Below, piece by piece: positions 1-11,966 of a DNA stretch of 64,000 nucleotides. Made by a program: the position numbers and the translations under genes. This DNA is from Heliopora coerulea (lineage: Eukaryota; Cnidaria; Anthozoa; Scleralcyonacea; Helioporidae): NCBI GenBank assembly GCA_030142905.1, contig JASJOG010000116.1, forward strand, positions 806,001-870,000, in the 5' to 3' direction. The notes under the pieces were generated by a model, which was not told the origin of the DNA, ran no database searches, and saw only the letters and a program-made list of their open reading frames with translations. The number at the start of each line of letters is the position of its first letter. Positions within the stretch are counted from its first letter, which is position 1.

Positions 1-3000
1 ATCGTTAGTTTTCCCTGGACAAGCGTTAGTCGGTCATTGCATATCGCTTTGGATTCTTTCGTCTGTGGTCTCTGCAACGGGTTATTTTTCAAACATTGTC
101 CAGGTATTCGTGTTACACCCCCTTTTAGCTCATCATTTATCAAGTTAAATTGGCTTCGCCAACGATTACTGATCACAGTGCCTCGTGCTTCAAATCCCTG
201 AAAGTTAAGAAGAAATAAAAATTCAATCTAAATCAAAACTATAAAGTTTATTGTGCAGCAACAGGATAACTTGAAAGGTTGTTTAATAGTTTAATAGTTT
301 ATTAAAAACATTTACATCACAGCCCACTAACGCTGAATTGCGTAAATGTGTCTAAATTTACAAAATTAACAATTTAAGTTAAAAATAAATTGATTAAATG
401 ATGTGAAAGTCCTAAAAAAATTTAAAAAAAAAAAAAATAACAGGAAAAAAAAATAGCAGGAATAAAAGTATTCTTATAGCGAATAGTTCTACAAATTGGA
501 GGAATTTGAAATGAGGCCGACAATTGTGACTCAAAAAGTTAAAAAAACTCTATTGTCTAATTAATAAAGTTTCTTAAACTTTCTAACTCGCACTAGTCGG
601 CCTCGTTTGAACAAATAAATGGTTAACAAATTCGAAGTTTTATTTAGAAAAACATCACTATGGTGGTATCTTTTGGGGACAGCAAAAGACGTTGTGTTGT
701 CTTTCTAGAATTTTAACCACACCTAGACGGACAAATTCAAGCCTGATGAACATCTGTAAAGGTCCAAATTTTTAGATCCACTTCCAAATAAAGGTGACTT
801 TTAAGGCAATAAGCAATTCTTTAACTTCTACGTTCTTCTCAATTCTGAAAAAAGTGTGATAGGAAAGTCCCCGGATTCAAGGTTGCAATTACCTAACTAC
901 GGGTTTCTAATTTATTAAGACTACTCAACCAGAGATATTGACCAGTTTATCAAGTCTAACTTGTGGATAAGTGGATGAGGCACAATGAGGGCTTCAGGTG
1001 ATCTTCACCTACACGAACAGTAGTCTCAAACAATGCTCGCCAAGAAATAACTTCGCAGTTTTTCCTGTTAGGTTTTTTTTTCACATTATCACAACAGTGT
1101 TATAATTGGACGAAAATCACTTTACCACGGTTGATCAAAGTCTTTGTAGTTCCACTAAGAATACTCAGAAGGACGTTACTTGCAGGAACTGGCTCTCGTT
1201 AATCCTGTCAAGTTTGGTTGTCAGTGTAGCTTCCAGTTTTCGAACAAGTCTGGAACATGTTCATTATATGGTACGAGTACGGAGGGTTACCAAAGCTTTA
1301 CACCTTCATAGAGCTCTTGTAGACTGTAGCAACGCATTGAGAACTAGCAAGATATACAGTTACAATATAAAACAAAACATAATCCAAAGATCAGCATCTT
1401 GAGAAATCCAAGATATGGATTGAAACAAGACGAGTAATAAGTTTGTGATATTTGGATTTTATTACAAAATTTTGTAATAAAATCGAAATATCACAAACTC
1501 ATTTCTCGTCTTGTTTCAATCCATATCTTGGATTTCTCACGATGCTGATCTTCGGATTATGTTTTGTTTTATATTTCCTGAAATTGTCGGCTGGTATTGG
1601 GTTTTTTTTATACAGTTACAAGCTAACGAATACCAGTCGACCGTTACATTAGATTTTTTTTGTTTTCTTTCTTTTCGCACGGGATTTGAGCTGTTCGCCA
1701 TAGTAAAACATACAAACCATCGCACAACCGTGAAAAGGGGACTGAGTCTCGTCTCTTCAGGTGTTCTGTATAGCATATATCAGTATTTGAAATAACCAAC
1801 AGGATTATTTACCTACCTTAATTGGTTCATCAAAATTTGGTAATGGTGGAGCTCCCAGCTGAGGAATGAGACTGAAACATCCACACGATATTACTAAGAG
1901 TAATATCAGCCCAAAAAGGAGAATGGGATGTTTCACAACGAAGGTGGGATATCTGAAAAGAAAATAGTAAATATTCTGTTGTCAAACTTGTTGTTGTAGC
2001 ATTCCAAGCATGACTTTAATTTTCAAGCAATAGTAGGCAAGGTGTTAAGTTACATGTACAATATGGGATGCACGTATACTGACGCTAATCACCGGTTTGT
2101 GTGAGTTATATTTTGTGTAATCTAAAAACAGCTTTATTCTGACAAAAAGAGCTTTAAGAAAGAAGCTTATTGACACGTTTTCTCCTCCGCTTGGTAGGTG
2201 TTTTCATTAAATTAGTGTCAGGTTCTCGTCATCTTATCGTCAAATGTTTTCTCTGCAAATTACTGTCACGTTCTCGTCAAAAAATTGAGAAATGTAACCA
2301 AAACCGGTATGTTTACGCTTTTAATACTCTCCACAAATTAATTCTTAAAATTAATTCCAACCATTACCTTCACCCGAAATCCGTTTTAAACATTTCCAGA
2401 AATGCAAAACTTTTTCCTAACGCGTCCTTTTTAAGAAATAGGACTGGTTGGAGTTGTACCAGGTTTAGTACCAAGATAATATTCATAAATATGCAGGCTC
2501 AGAAAACTTTGTTTTGCCTATCTCGCTTACTCTGCTTAGGGCATTTTTGCTGGCGAGAAAGTCAGGCACTGCATTAATGGTTGTCATCTCACCAGTAAAA
2601 GTGCGCAAGGCAGACTCAGTTGGACGAAATACCATTTTCCGAATGTGGGTTTCAAAACAGCGTGGTGTATGCTACATCCCGTCTTTGAGGCTATGATGCT
2701 TATGTACTGTTTACAAATTGAGTATCCTTTCTGTATCGGAATATACTGACACGCTGTGAACTCGGTATCCTTATCTCCCGATGAAGAACGGGGACGAATT
2801 GGGTAAATTACTGGTAAAATTTGCTGTATGGCATACTGGAAGAACGTAAAAAGTTTTAAAGCGATTGAAAACATAAAAAATACATCAGCTTTAAAGCCAA
2901 AACCTCGAGTAAGGAAGCAACAGCATGTTCTGTGAATGTGATATAGGAATGATAAATAAAACGTCAGTGACTGTATATCTGGTACAGAACCGAAGTTTTA

Positions 3001-6000
3001 ACAAACTGATCTATATCATAACCATGAAATAAAATAGAGTGCTGCGTGGGCACCGTTGAAGTCTTAGTGAAATGATCGGAAAGGTCTGAGTAGTGCCGAA
3101 ATGTGAAGAGTAGTTTTCTAACGTTTCGAGCGAAGGCCCCCCTCTGACGAAGGGCCTTCGCTCGAAACGTTTGAAAACTACTCTTCACATTTCGACACTA
3201 CTCAGACCTTTCCGATCATTTCACTATGATCTATATCATATTTACATATAAATTTTAACTATCGTAAATTCTACTTTCCTTTGTGTTTTCTTTATGAATT
3301 ATTAATGTATTTTAGAAATACACGTACATAAGTATGCATATACATATATAAGCATGAACACACACATACATAAATACATATGTATGTTAATCGCGTTTGT
3401 TTAAAACCGTCTTTGTTCAACCATTCAAACGTTACTTTCAAGGCTTTAGGGGGCGTTGACTCCAAAATATCCAGTGATATTGGCTGTTTATTCTTCAAAT
3501 ATTACTGCGAAATTTTTTCGCCTTTAAGCAGCGTTGGTATAAGTTGTTGTTTGAAGATGGTTGAATAAGATTGAAAGTATTTTGAATACGAAATTAGGCG
3601 TTATTTATTAGCTGTTTAAACTTGACATTGGCATTGATGAATATCTGTGCTTTCTATTGAGAACAAAGAATTTGTCATGGTGGACTGACTTCCACTTATC
3701 ACATCAACTTCTAGGTCTTTCTAAATCAAGGTAGAAGATTTTTAAGCATAGTTTATACAAGGACTCATATTAGAGAAAGATACCAGTTTGTGCGTTCTTT
3801 TAACGTTGAAGGGGGAAGAAGAAAATGTTATGATTGTAGTGGTAGTTATGTACGGATGAGATGAAGTGATGAACGGAAGCGACATTTGCCTAATATTTGA
3901 CTGAATTATATAACACAATTTCATTTTCAGTTTTTCATCTTCTAAGGAACATTTTTGTATTTGAGAACTTCATATAAAACGTGTTATTAAGGCTAAAATA
4001 TCTTGGTTTGCTTTGTAAGCGGTCTTTGTAGGAGAACTTGATACTTCAACTGTTCAACCTCAGCGAAAACGTGTTGTTTAGAAGAACTTTTCCAATTTTG
4101 TGAATGATAAGGTCAAGGATGTCCGAGGTCATCTGTAACAGACTATTTTTTCACGAAAATACATCGCTTGCGGATAAAGTATGAACACCAATGAAGACAA
4201 TCGAGTAGAATATCGAGGAAGAGATGTACCAGAATCAATTTATGAAAGAAACACTCACTGACATACCCCACGTTGGCAAAAGATACGTCTCCTTTCGAAG
4301 TCTCGTGGGGCAACTATTATCTTAATGTCACATTTTTGGGGAAAATCCTTTTTTCTTCGATACTTGTATATTTTGTATGATGTAAATGGTATTTTTTGGT
4401 GATTTAAATGGAGATGGTTTCGAAACGGGAACGTGAATTATGACTAACGTGCTATATCTTCAACGTGATAGGATGACTGGTAAAACTAAGAGCTCAGTAC
4501 ATCTGGGAGCTCAAAAAACGCGATGTTTAGTTGTCTTTTAAGTCAATAAAGGCTTGTTTGGAAAAGGCTATTTCGGGAGACTCAAAACGACATTACGTAA
4601 AAAATTTGAATTGAAACTTGTGACAATGCTTTGTGGATAGGGTTAAAATTTAGGTTAGGGTTGAAGTTTATGTTAGGGTTGAAGTTTAGGGTAAAGTTTA
4701 TGATAGGGTTAGGATTAGAATTATGGTCTGTGTCAGGTTCGGGATCAGAACTAATGTTGATAAAGTCAATAAGTTGTTACATAATCTTATTTTACATCGT
4801 TGAAATATCCCCTAGTAAACACCGTAAATTGATGTCCTTGATATTGATCTCACACAACTACTAACCCCAATGTCTCTTTGCCACACACGTTTCGAATACA
4901 TTTAATTCGACATACAGTATAGCGCAACTGATTGCTGTTTTTCGTAGTTGCAACAACACGTAGACTACGCCGCATGAATCTCACTGGCCCACGCACATTC
5001 CTAACTGTTGCTACCCAAAACGACATTGAATAAGTAAACGTTGATCCATGCATAAATCCACCCAAATCTGGTAGCTACCAGAAATCATGTTCATTTTCCT
5101 CAGTTTCTTCTGTTATTAGTCTTAAGATGGTGGACTATTGAAAGGAAAGTAATATATGTGCCTATATAGGTTAACTTGCCATATTAACTTCGTAACTCTA
5201 TTTCAGAATCATCCTCGGGGTATTATGAAACGATAACTTCACAATTAACCTACACTGCCGACGTCAACTGAAAAATGTTGACTCGAGCGGGATTTGAACT
5301 CGTACCGGACCGGTATCCGAAGGTGCGAGTTCAAATCCCGCTCGAGTCAACATTTTTCAGTTGACTTCGGCAGTGTAGGTTAATTGTGAAGTTATCGTAA
5401 CTTCGTAACGTCTTACATCAGTCCTGTTCACTATCACTGTCATACGTAGAGAAGGAACAGTACCCAGGTGGAGTGGGACGAGTCAGTCATCGTTTGCTAA
5501 ACCGGTTTTATATTATGTAAAGCTTAACAGTTTAGTTTCTCATCCGTCTTCAACTGTATCTTTGAGATCCTATCTGCCGTTTGTAGCCTTACACACATGT
5601 CATTATAACACATTGCCTTGATGTTGTAACTACCATATGGTTTGTATTTCCATAGAAGCTCAGACAAAGGGATATATTTAAAACACGTGGGGTTGGCAAC
5701 AGCCGACACACCTCCTTCCTCGCCCTTCTTAATAAACGCTATCATAAAGAACTCGAGAAGAGTTAAGTCCACACCTCTCGATTTTGGTTAGGCAGCTATG
5801 ACTAACTATTCTTTTTATGACGTGCCATCTCACTAAATATACACCGGTATAATCGATCTAGGAAGGGATTACTCTACGTTAATCACAGTACGATACATCT
5901 TCCAGATTGCGATATTATTCTTCCCTCCTACGTTCTGTATGGTCGTGATGTCGCCAGTTTTGACTAGACCATCAGATGCGACGCGATATACTGGCTAAAG

Positions 6001-6937
6001 TTGGAAGTATGACTATCTTTGTTGTATTTCCTCACAGTTGGTGCAAAATAACCAGCTGATAATTTAGAAACAACGTTGCCGCGGTTAAAAATATTTCGTC
6101 GATAAATGATTTGCGATTGTCGGCAAGAGAGGAAGAACTCTTGCCATAGGAGGTCAACAACGAACTAAACGAAAACGTTGCAAATAGTCAAATGACTATA
6201 GATGCTTGTTTCGTTTTCTCATTTATATCTTGACCTTTAATTCCCACGATGTCCGTATAGTTGTGAAACATGTTTGTTGGAAAAAGAGACAGCTATGTCA
6301 GATGCTTCGTGGTCACGCTTCGTGATTCTCAAAACAACGTCTGAAATGACTACAACAGAGGGGCAGTGCGAAGGCGTGATACTTCACAAGCCGTTCTCGT
6401 TGCTTCATCTTGAATGGATCTTCAAATAAACTCACTCCAACAACAACTGTACATGACAAATGGGACCATTAAGTCAGAAGCCGAAGTTTCCTTGCCACAT
6501 TTTATAGATTCACTGATGCCGAAGTGTAAAACTGGATATTTTTATTCATTTTTAATACTTTTTACACATTCTTTGCATCTGCTTCGAAGGAACAACATGT
6601 CGCAACAACTCTCCTCTTGCTCACTTTGTTTATCTGTGTATTTAAACCTAAATATTTAAAAGGCTTCGTCTTAATATTATCGGTGTCCACCAGCAGGCCA
6701 CCCGTGCTTTCTTCACTCTACCTTAAATACACGTTTCTCTTTATCTTGTATTGAAACGTCACTGAGGTTCACTTTGACTAAACTTCTGTTCTCCACTCAC
6801 CTTGGATACTTTCGATCTTCATGAGATTTTTCAAAGATGACTTGTCTTTCCTCGTCTGCCGCCGACGATGCCGTTTCCTCTGAGTTAGATACAGCATTCG
6901 AAGACGGCACACTATTGCCCAAACTTTCTGTCTTCAT
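1..6937 (-). CDS. DISP: Dispatched-like RND transporter, 5' part (three exons, partial)
   Basis: Dispatched proteins are 12-pass RND-family membrane proteins of the plasma membrane; in bilaterians they release lipid-modified Hedgehog. Three exons join in phase on the minus strand: 6801-6937 (ATG at 6937-6935, about 46 acidic/Ser-rich cytoplasmic residues, donor GTGAGT), 1817-1952 and 1-197, which runs off the window. Exon 2 encodes a hydrophobic first membrane segment (HPILLFGLILLLVISCGCF) followed by LPNFDEPIK; exon 3 continues GFEARGTVISNRW. The DEP..GFEARGT junction matches the LPDFSDP..GFEPRGT signature that follows the first transmembrane helix of Dispatched. The sterol-sensing domain and the remaining helices lie outside the window. 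The family call rests on this signature and topology; a divergent Patched-domain relative is possible but less likely. The start was chosen because the exon 1 ATG opens a frame that splices in phase (AG|A = Arg) onto exon 2. Confidence 0.8.
1365..1574. repeat. Spacerless palindrome, 105-bp arms
   Basis: The two arms are near-identical reverse complements meeting at 1469/1470 with no loop; the centre reads ATTACAAAATTTTGTAAT. Only a handful of mismatches separate the arms. The structure is that of a foldback/MITE-type element in intron 2 of the Dispatched-like gene. No coding capacity and no clear target-site duplication were seen. Confidence 0.85.
3066..3225. repeat. Palindromic MITE-like element, ~75-bp arms
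   Basis: AGTGAAATGATCGGAAAGG at the left is mirrored by CCTTTCCGATCATTTCACT at the right. The arms run inward to CGTTTCGAGCGAAGGCCC and its complement, with a short loop CCCTCTGACGAAGG. It lies in intron 1 of the Dispatched-like gene. Structure suggests a non-autonomous foldback element; family unknown. Confidence 0.85.
4638..4716 (+). repeat. Degenerate TTAGGG-like tandem repeat
   Basis: Several copies of TTAGGG or TAGGGTT are spaced by AAGTTTA-like words, giving a ragged period near 18-20 bp (GTTAGGGTTGAAGTTTA repeated). It is a short degenerate repeat rather than a true telomere array. Confidence 0.5.
5231..5397. repeat. Palindrome with tRNA B-box-like arms
   Basis: CGATAACTTCACAATTAACC at the left is mirrored at 5378-5397, and the arms continue to a centre near 5314. 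Each arm contains GAGTTCAAATCCCGCTCGAGTC or its complement, which resembles the T-arm and 3' acceptor half of a tRNA and matches the B-box consensus GWTCRANNC. No A box or full cloverleaf is present, so this is a foldback repeat with tRNA-derived sequence, not a tRNA gene. Confidence 0.75.
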
Positions 6938-7924
6938 TTACCGACACAGTTTTCCTTTTCCTTTTTGTGAACGTTTTAATTATCGTCTTATATCAAACCA
7001 GACTCGGCGCGAAGGCAGAGAGATTCGTCTTGATAATCACCTCTGTGCGAAACGCGACACGCAGCTGTGTCGATCAGTCCGATGACAACTTCTAGTGTTA
7101 TTGTCACATGAGTAAACGAATTACGTCAGCGTGCTGAGACCTTGAATACACGCGTGGGTAGCAGTTGGGCTTCCCCCCTTCCGAAATATTACTTGAGCAT
7201 TAAAATATCATACACTAGGAACCGCCTTGAATTCGCAAATGCTCAAAGACTTGCTTACCGTTTGTCATTGTTATTAATGGAAACAGTTCCGTTTCCGCTT
7301 TTTAAGGCTGGGCAAATATCCAGTCACGCTAGTCTTGCCAAACGGAGCCCTTTCTTTTGTTGGTGACAAAGTTGTGTGATGGCGACGAACTTAACAACGA
7401 TGATTGGAACTGCTTTATTTCTCAATTGAAGTATGTTCTTCAACTTAACTTTATTCATGTCCAAAATTTTATCACTGAAATTAAAATTCCTGTTGCTATT
7501 TCCAGATTGGAATGTAAATCTGTACACTTTGTCCTTACTATAATCTTTTTGTCAATCGCGGGGTAGACAAACATATGAGGGCCTTGATGTGGCCTCGAGA
7601 AATCTTGTAATTTTTAGACTTCGAAACGGCGCCTTCAGCAGTACGACAGCTCATTTAGACAAAATCTAGAGGACCAGGTTGATAGTTTTGTTTTGCAAGG
7701 TACGACTTGATTAGAGAGAGATATAGCAAGTTTCTCCATTGCCTCTCAACCTGCAGACATCATGCATCAAGTGTATCTCGTGCAACAAATAATCCCAACT
7801 AAGTTAATATTTTATTATGCTAGAGAAGTGGTGCAGCGTAAACAGTATTGAAAGGCACATTAATTTGTTTTGTGTCTGTGTTTCGTTTAGTAAAAGACGT
7901 TGAACTGAGCTGCTGTTCGTTGAC

Positions 7925-8235
7925 GTTGTGTTGTGTTGTGTTGTGTTGTTGTGTTGTGTTGTGTTGTGTTGTGTTGTGTTGTGTTGTGTTGCGCTGTCTC
8001 AATGACTTGCGCCACGTTGCGTTGGGTTGTGTGGTGTTGCGTTATGTTGCACTGTGTTGTGCTGACTTGGCCTGCGCTCCGTTGTGTTTTGTTATCTTGC
8101 GTTGCGTTGCGTTGTGTTTGGTCGTGTTGTGTTGCGCTGTGATGTGATGTGCTGTGCTGCCTAGGGCTGTGATATGTGTTGCGTCGTATTGTGATGTATC
8201 GCAAGGTCTATGTCCTGTTGCATCTGATTGCGTTG
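7925..8235. repeat. TTGTG pentanucleotide microsatellite with degenerate flank
   Basis: A nearly pure run of TTGTG units covers about 7925-7990. It decays rightwards into TTGCG/TGATG/GCTGTG variants to about 8235. The repeat creates long artificial open frames of Cys/Val/Leu on the plus strand and His/Asn/Thr/Gln on the minus strand, none of which is a real gene. Confidence 0.9.
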
Positions 8236-9017
8236 CTTCGTATTATGTAGGAATCATATTCTGAGGTATGATATCCAGTTGAACTATTTAGTTCTTTTGC
8301 CAAGGGTTTTCCTCCGTGAACCATTGGTAATCTGTTAATCTCTTGACCATCTCTTGTATCCCTACCAAAATATTAAAGGACTCCAATCACTGCTTTGGAA
8401 CAACTGAGCTATTTCGCACTTCTTTCTGCTACCTTTTGCGGTTGCAACTTGTTATCTATCAAATTTGTAGAAATAAATTATTTTTAAACGAGTGATATAT
8501 GCTATACTGAAAACGTCTGAAAGTAAAACGATCCCCAATGTTGTTTCATTGCACTTCAATCGACAGCTGTCTTGCATGAACATTGTTTGAATTATTAGTG
8601 ACAGGAAACTGAAAAAAAGGCCACTGAAGGAGAATGGCCATGAAGTCCTTCAGCAAAAATATTATAATTGGAACTTTTAATCTTGTTAAGATGATATCAG
8701 ACCCAGTAATTTAGAAATGTAGTGAACAGGACATGTAACCTGAAGCACCAAGACCTGAAAGTGATGAAAGACAGGCATTTAAGAAAACACAAAATAAGAA
8801 TTAAAACAGTCTACACTTTTGAGTAACACGAGAGTTGAAACACAGGAGTTCATTTATTGGGTTCAATATCTTTTGCTTTGCGCGTGTTTTTTGTGGAATA
8901 TTAATTGTGACGTGATTTGAAGCATCAAGTCTCCCGAGATTACACTGCACTTGCATAAGTTCATTCTAGAGCTCGCGTCTACAAAAACAACAGTTGAAAG
9001 TTGAAACGACAAACTAT

Positions 9018-9208
9018 GGGCCCGTTCACACTAGCTAGTTAGATCGATCTCAGATCGATCTAACTGAAAAGCGATCTGAGTGTGAACGCTTGAATGCAAT
9101 CTGAGATTGATCCAAAGAGTTCATTTCAAGTGTAAACGCCGTCACGAAGCGAACTGAGATCGATCTCAGATCGATTCAAGTTAGATCGATCTCATTGTGA
9201 ACGGCCCT
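9018..9208. mobile_element. MITE with GGGCC(C)GTTCACA terminal inverted repeats
   Basis: The left end GGGCCCGTTCACACT is mirrored by ATTGTGAACGGCCC at the right. Subterminal arms carry repeated AGATCGATCTCAGATCGATC motifs in both orientations, and an internal CTGAGTGTGAACGC repeats the terminal motif. The length (~190 bp) and lack of coding capacity fit a non-autonomous DNA transposon. No clear target-site duplication was seen; superfamily not assigned. Confidence 0.75.
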
Positions 9209-11762
9209 TGTATTTCATACTGCACTAACCTGGCTAGAATTAAGATTATTAAGCTCTAGTATTGACATATATACTCTTTTTGTATATGGATGTAAAATGT
9301 TGGTATGAATTACTGGAATAGTGAACGTTCTAAGAGGTTCTGGCAGCTTTATTTGACCACTAACAGACGTTACATGGCCAAGGTGAAGTGGCTGCTCAGG
9401 CATTTAGTCTTGTACCTGGTATAACAGACCAAACGCTTGTCTATGTTTTATTTTGAGTAACTGATCTATGTTTCATTGTTAAGGTCGGCTCTCTCCATCC
9501 GATACTCACAGATTCCGTTTTCCCCCGTTTGGGAAGTCGGATCGGTGAAGACCTTGAAAGACACCTACCGATGTCCAACAGAGGACAGTGGGGTCTAACA
9601 AATCAAGTCCTATGAACTGGCTTCCAGCTGTTATGATCCCAATACTGAATTTGATCCCTTAAATTGGATGGTTTGACTTAACTTTCAGATTCGAAGACTC
9701 ATACCTAAGTTTAGGATATCATATCTTGTCGTCTAGACGCTTTATAGATCATGACTTGTAGCTAGTCTTATAAGACTTACTGGTGATTCATCACAGGCAA
9801 GTAAAGAAAAAATAGCTAATCGGGAGCCTGTTATGCGCGAAGATGTTCTGGGAGAATTACCATACCCGCTGAGTTTATTCATGGTGAATTTATATGGCCA
9901 AACGTTGTCCCGGTATGCAGTTGACCTTGAATTACCCTCTCCTTTTGGCCAAGTTTCAACCAATGAGGTCGCCAATCCCACCGCGATGATTTCAGGGCAA
10001 AACACCACATGACAGAGTTGTCCCTATGAAGACAAGCCCAATGTTTCCTGGGAAGATGTTGTCACGCTCCCCAAGCTCGTGCAGCGTTGCTTAGTCAATG
10101 ATCCTCCACCTAAGCTCAACCAGTTTCCGTGAAAGCCTTGTGGTTTCTCGTGTAAACAGTTCCTTGCGATTTATATCAGAAATGCTCGTAATTTTGGCTC
10201 AACCAGGTTGACATGAAAGGTATGGCAACCATCACGCCGTGGACAACTTTTCTTTATTTAACCAGGCGTCTTACGTAATAGTTAAAAAACAAGATGAAGG
10301 ACTTTACGTAGATTTCAAAGTTTGAGTGTATTCCGAAAGGGCGAGCCTTTTTAACCTTTCCCTACTCAAAAGTACTCCTGTATTTTACTCTGACCAACGC
10401 TAGACGATTTAACTTGTGATGAGGAGACATCTGGAAGTGAAACTGTCAAAGGGTTAACATCGATACGCGAGGTCTTTGAATACCCAGTAAAGTTCAACGT
10501 TGAATGTTTGAACTGATTTCTCAGGCAAAGGAATTTACTTACTTCGAAATTAGTTTTAGTTTTGAATAGGTCCTAGGACGTCTGAAATTTTTCAAAATTA
10601 TTCGTTTTAAGTTCATGAATTGTTAATGAGTTTGAGAATGTTTAATGAGCTCCCGTAAATAATATTTAATAACCTTGGTCACGTTTTTCATAAAATCATC
10701 TCCTTTTTTCTTGGCGCAATATAATTACCTTCAGTTCAATCAGTTTTCAGTAATTAGCAGCTCTTATCCTTAAGTAATATTAGAACTTTGAGATGTCAGC
10801 CCGGTTGTATTCCTTAATTTTTTTTACGAAATCCCACTTCTACGGCATATCTAGTTCGTTTATTTGACTTAAGAACGTAAATATTATATTACTACCAATT
10901 GAGCTTTTTAAGAAGACAGCAATTAATTGGACAGAATCTTCGTTAATGACGTCCATGAACTGTGCTCGAACGGTTGCTAAAGAGGATCTAAAAATACAAA
11001 ACTACGGTTACATGGTAGTGACTTGTTTGTACAACACCAACATCTTCGCCGAACATTTATCCCGGAGAAACCTTCGAATTTATTAATGGCATAAACGTAG
11101 ACACACGTCAGTTAAAGAAGTATCTAAAAAAACTTCATTATTCACTATATTACCATTGCCTTCAAGATCTGCATCAGCTAAGTTTGGATTGCCTTCAGCT
11201 ATAAGCCGAGCTCAATATTGGTGGGCTGTCGGACACGTTTTATTTCTGAGAAAGTTACCGATGAGATCATTTATACATGTCTTGCGCAGGTGAACGACCT
11301 TGTAAAATGGTGGACAGAATACTTTGCCTATACTGTTTTTTTAAACGTAGGATTATTTCACTGCCCACGTAGGACATTATATGAAGAATGGGGTACTAAA
11401 ATAAATTAATGCGATGGGGACGAAGGAAAGAAGACAATGTTAGACGATTCTACAGATGCAAAGACAATAGGATATTCTACGAAAGAAAAGACCCAGGAAA
11501 ATAAACCGTTTTTCCTTATTTAGAAATTGAAATCCGAAATCACACACAGGATTTTAGTCTAGCTTTGCCTATTCATGTTTACATGCCTGTTCTTGATCCG
11601 GTGTTCATCTGTGGTAAAAATAAAACTAGTGAAGCACTTGGCTCCTCGAGTTAGCTATAGAAACGAAACTTTAGACATCAGTTGGTTGGTCTCCAAGGGC
11701 AAGGACAAAGTAAATTTCTTGTTACAGTATTTATTCCAAACGTCCTAAAGTTCATCAACTGA

Positions 11763-11966
11763 ACTAGACTATTAAAGAGAGAAAGTTTTTATCACTGATA
11801 GGCTTTTATTTGGCAGGAATATTTTTAGCTATAGGCTTCTATTGGACAGGAATATATGTTAGTGACAGGCGTTTATTAGAGAGGGAAATTTACCAGAGAT
11901 AATTATTTAATTGGAAAGGAGTGTTCATTAGAAAGGCTTTTATTTGAGAAGGAGTTATATTAAGAA
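11763..11966. repeat. Degenerate 33-34-bp minisatellite, about six copies
   Basis: Units such as ATAGGCTTTTATTTGGCAGG, ATAGGCTTCTATTGGACAGG, ACAGGCGTTTATTAGAGAGG and AAAGGCTTTTATTTGAGAAG start at 11798, 11831, 11865 and 11932. The interval is a consistent 33-34 bp, with one more divergent unit between the last two and a partial one before the first. Confidence 0.75.

Larger units (their letters stand above)
198..6800 (-). other. Introns of the Dispatched-like gene
   Basis: Intron 1 (1953-6800) and intron 2 (198-1816) are AT-rich and hold no exon that I could join in phase. They contain three near-perfect palindromes (1365-1574, 3066-3225, 5231-5397), a degenerate TTAGGG-like stretch near 4638-4716, and a short A-rich tract near 418-460. 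Open frames here are short and resemble no family that I know. Confidence 0.6.

Noticed and set aside
7820..8204. Long Cys/Val/Leu-rich and His/Asn/Thr/Gln-rich open frames on both strands
   Set aside because: They are translations of the TTGTG pentanucleotide array, with no start context, domain or splice structure.
9742..10008. 88-codon open frame on the minus strand
   Set aside because: Its composition is not obviously random, but I see no family, no in-phase exon partners and no conserved motif; it may be part of an unrecognised repeat.
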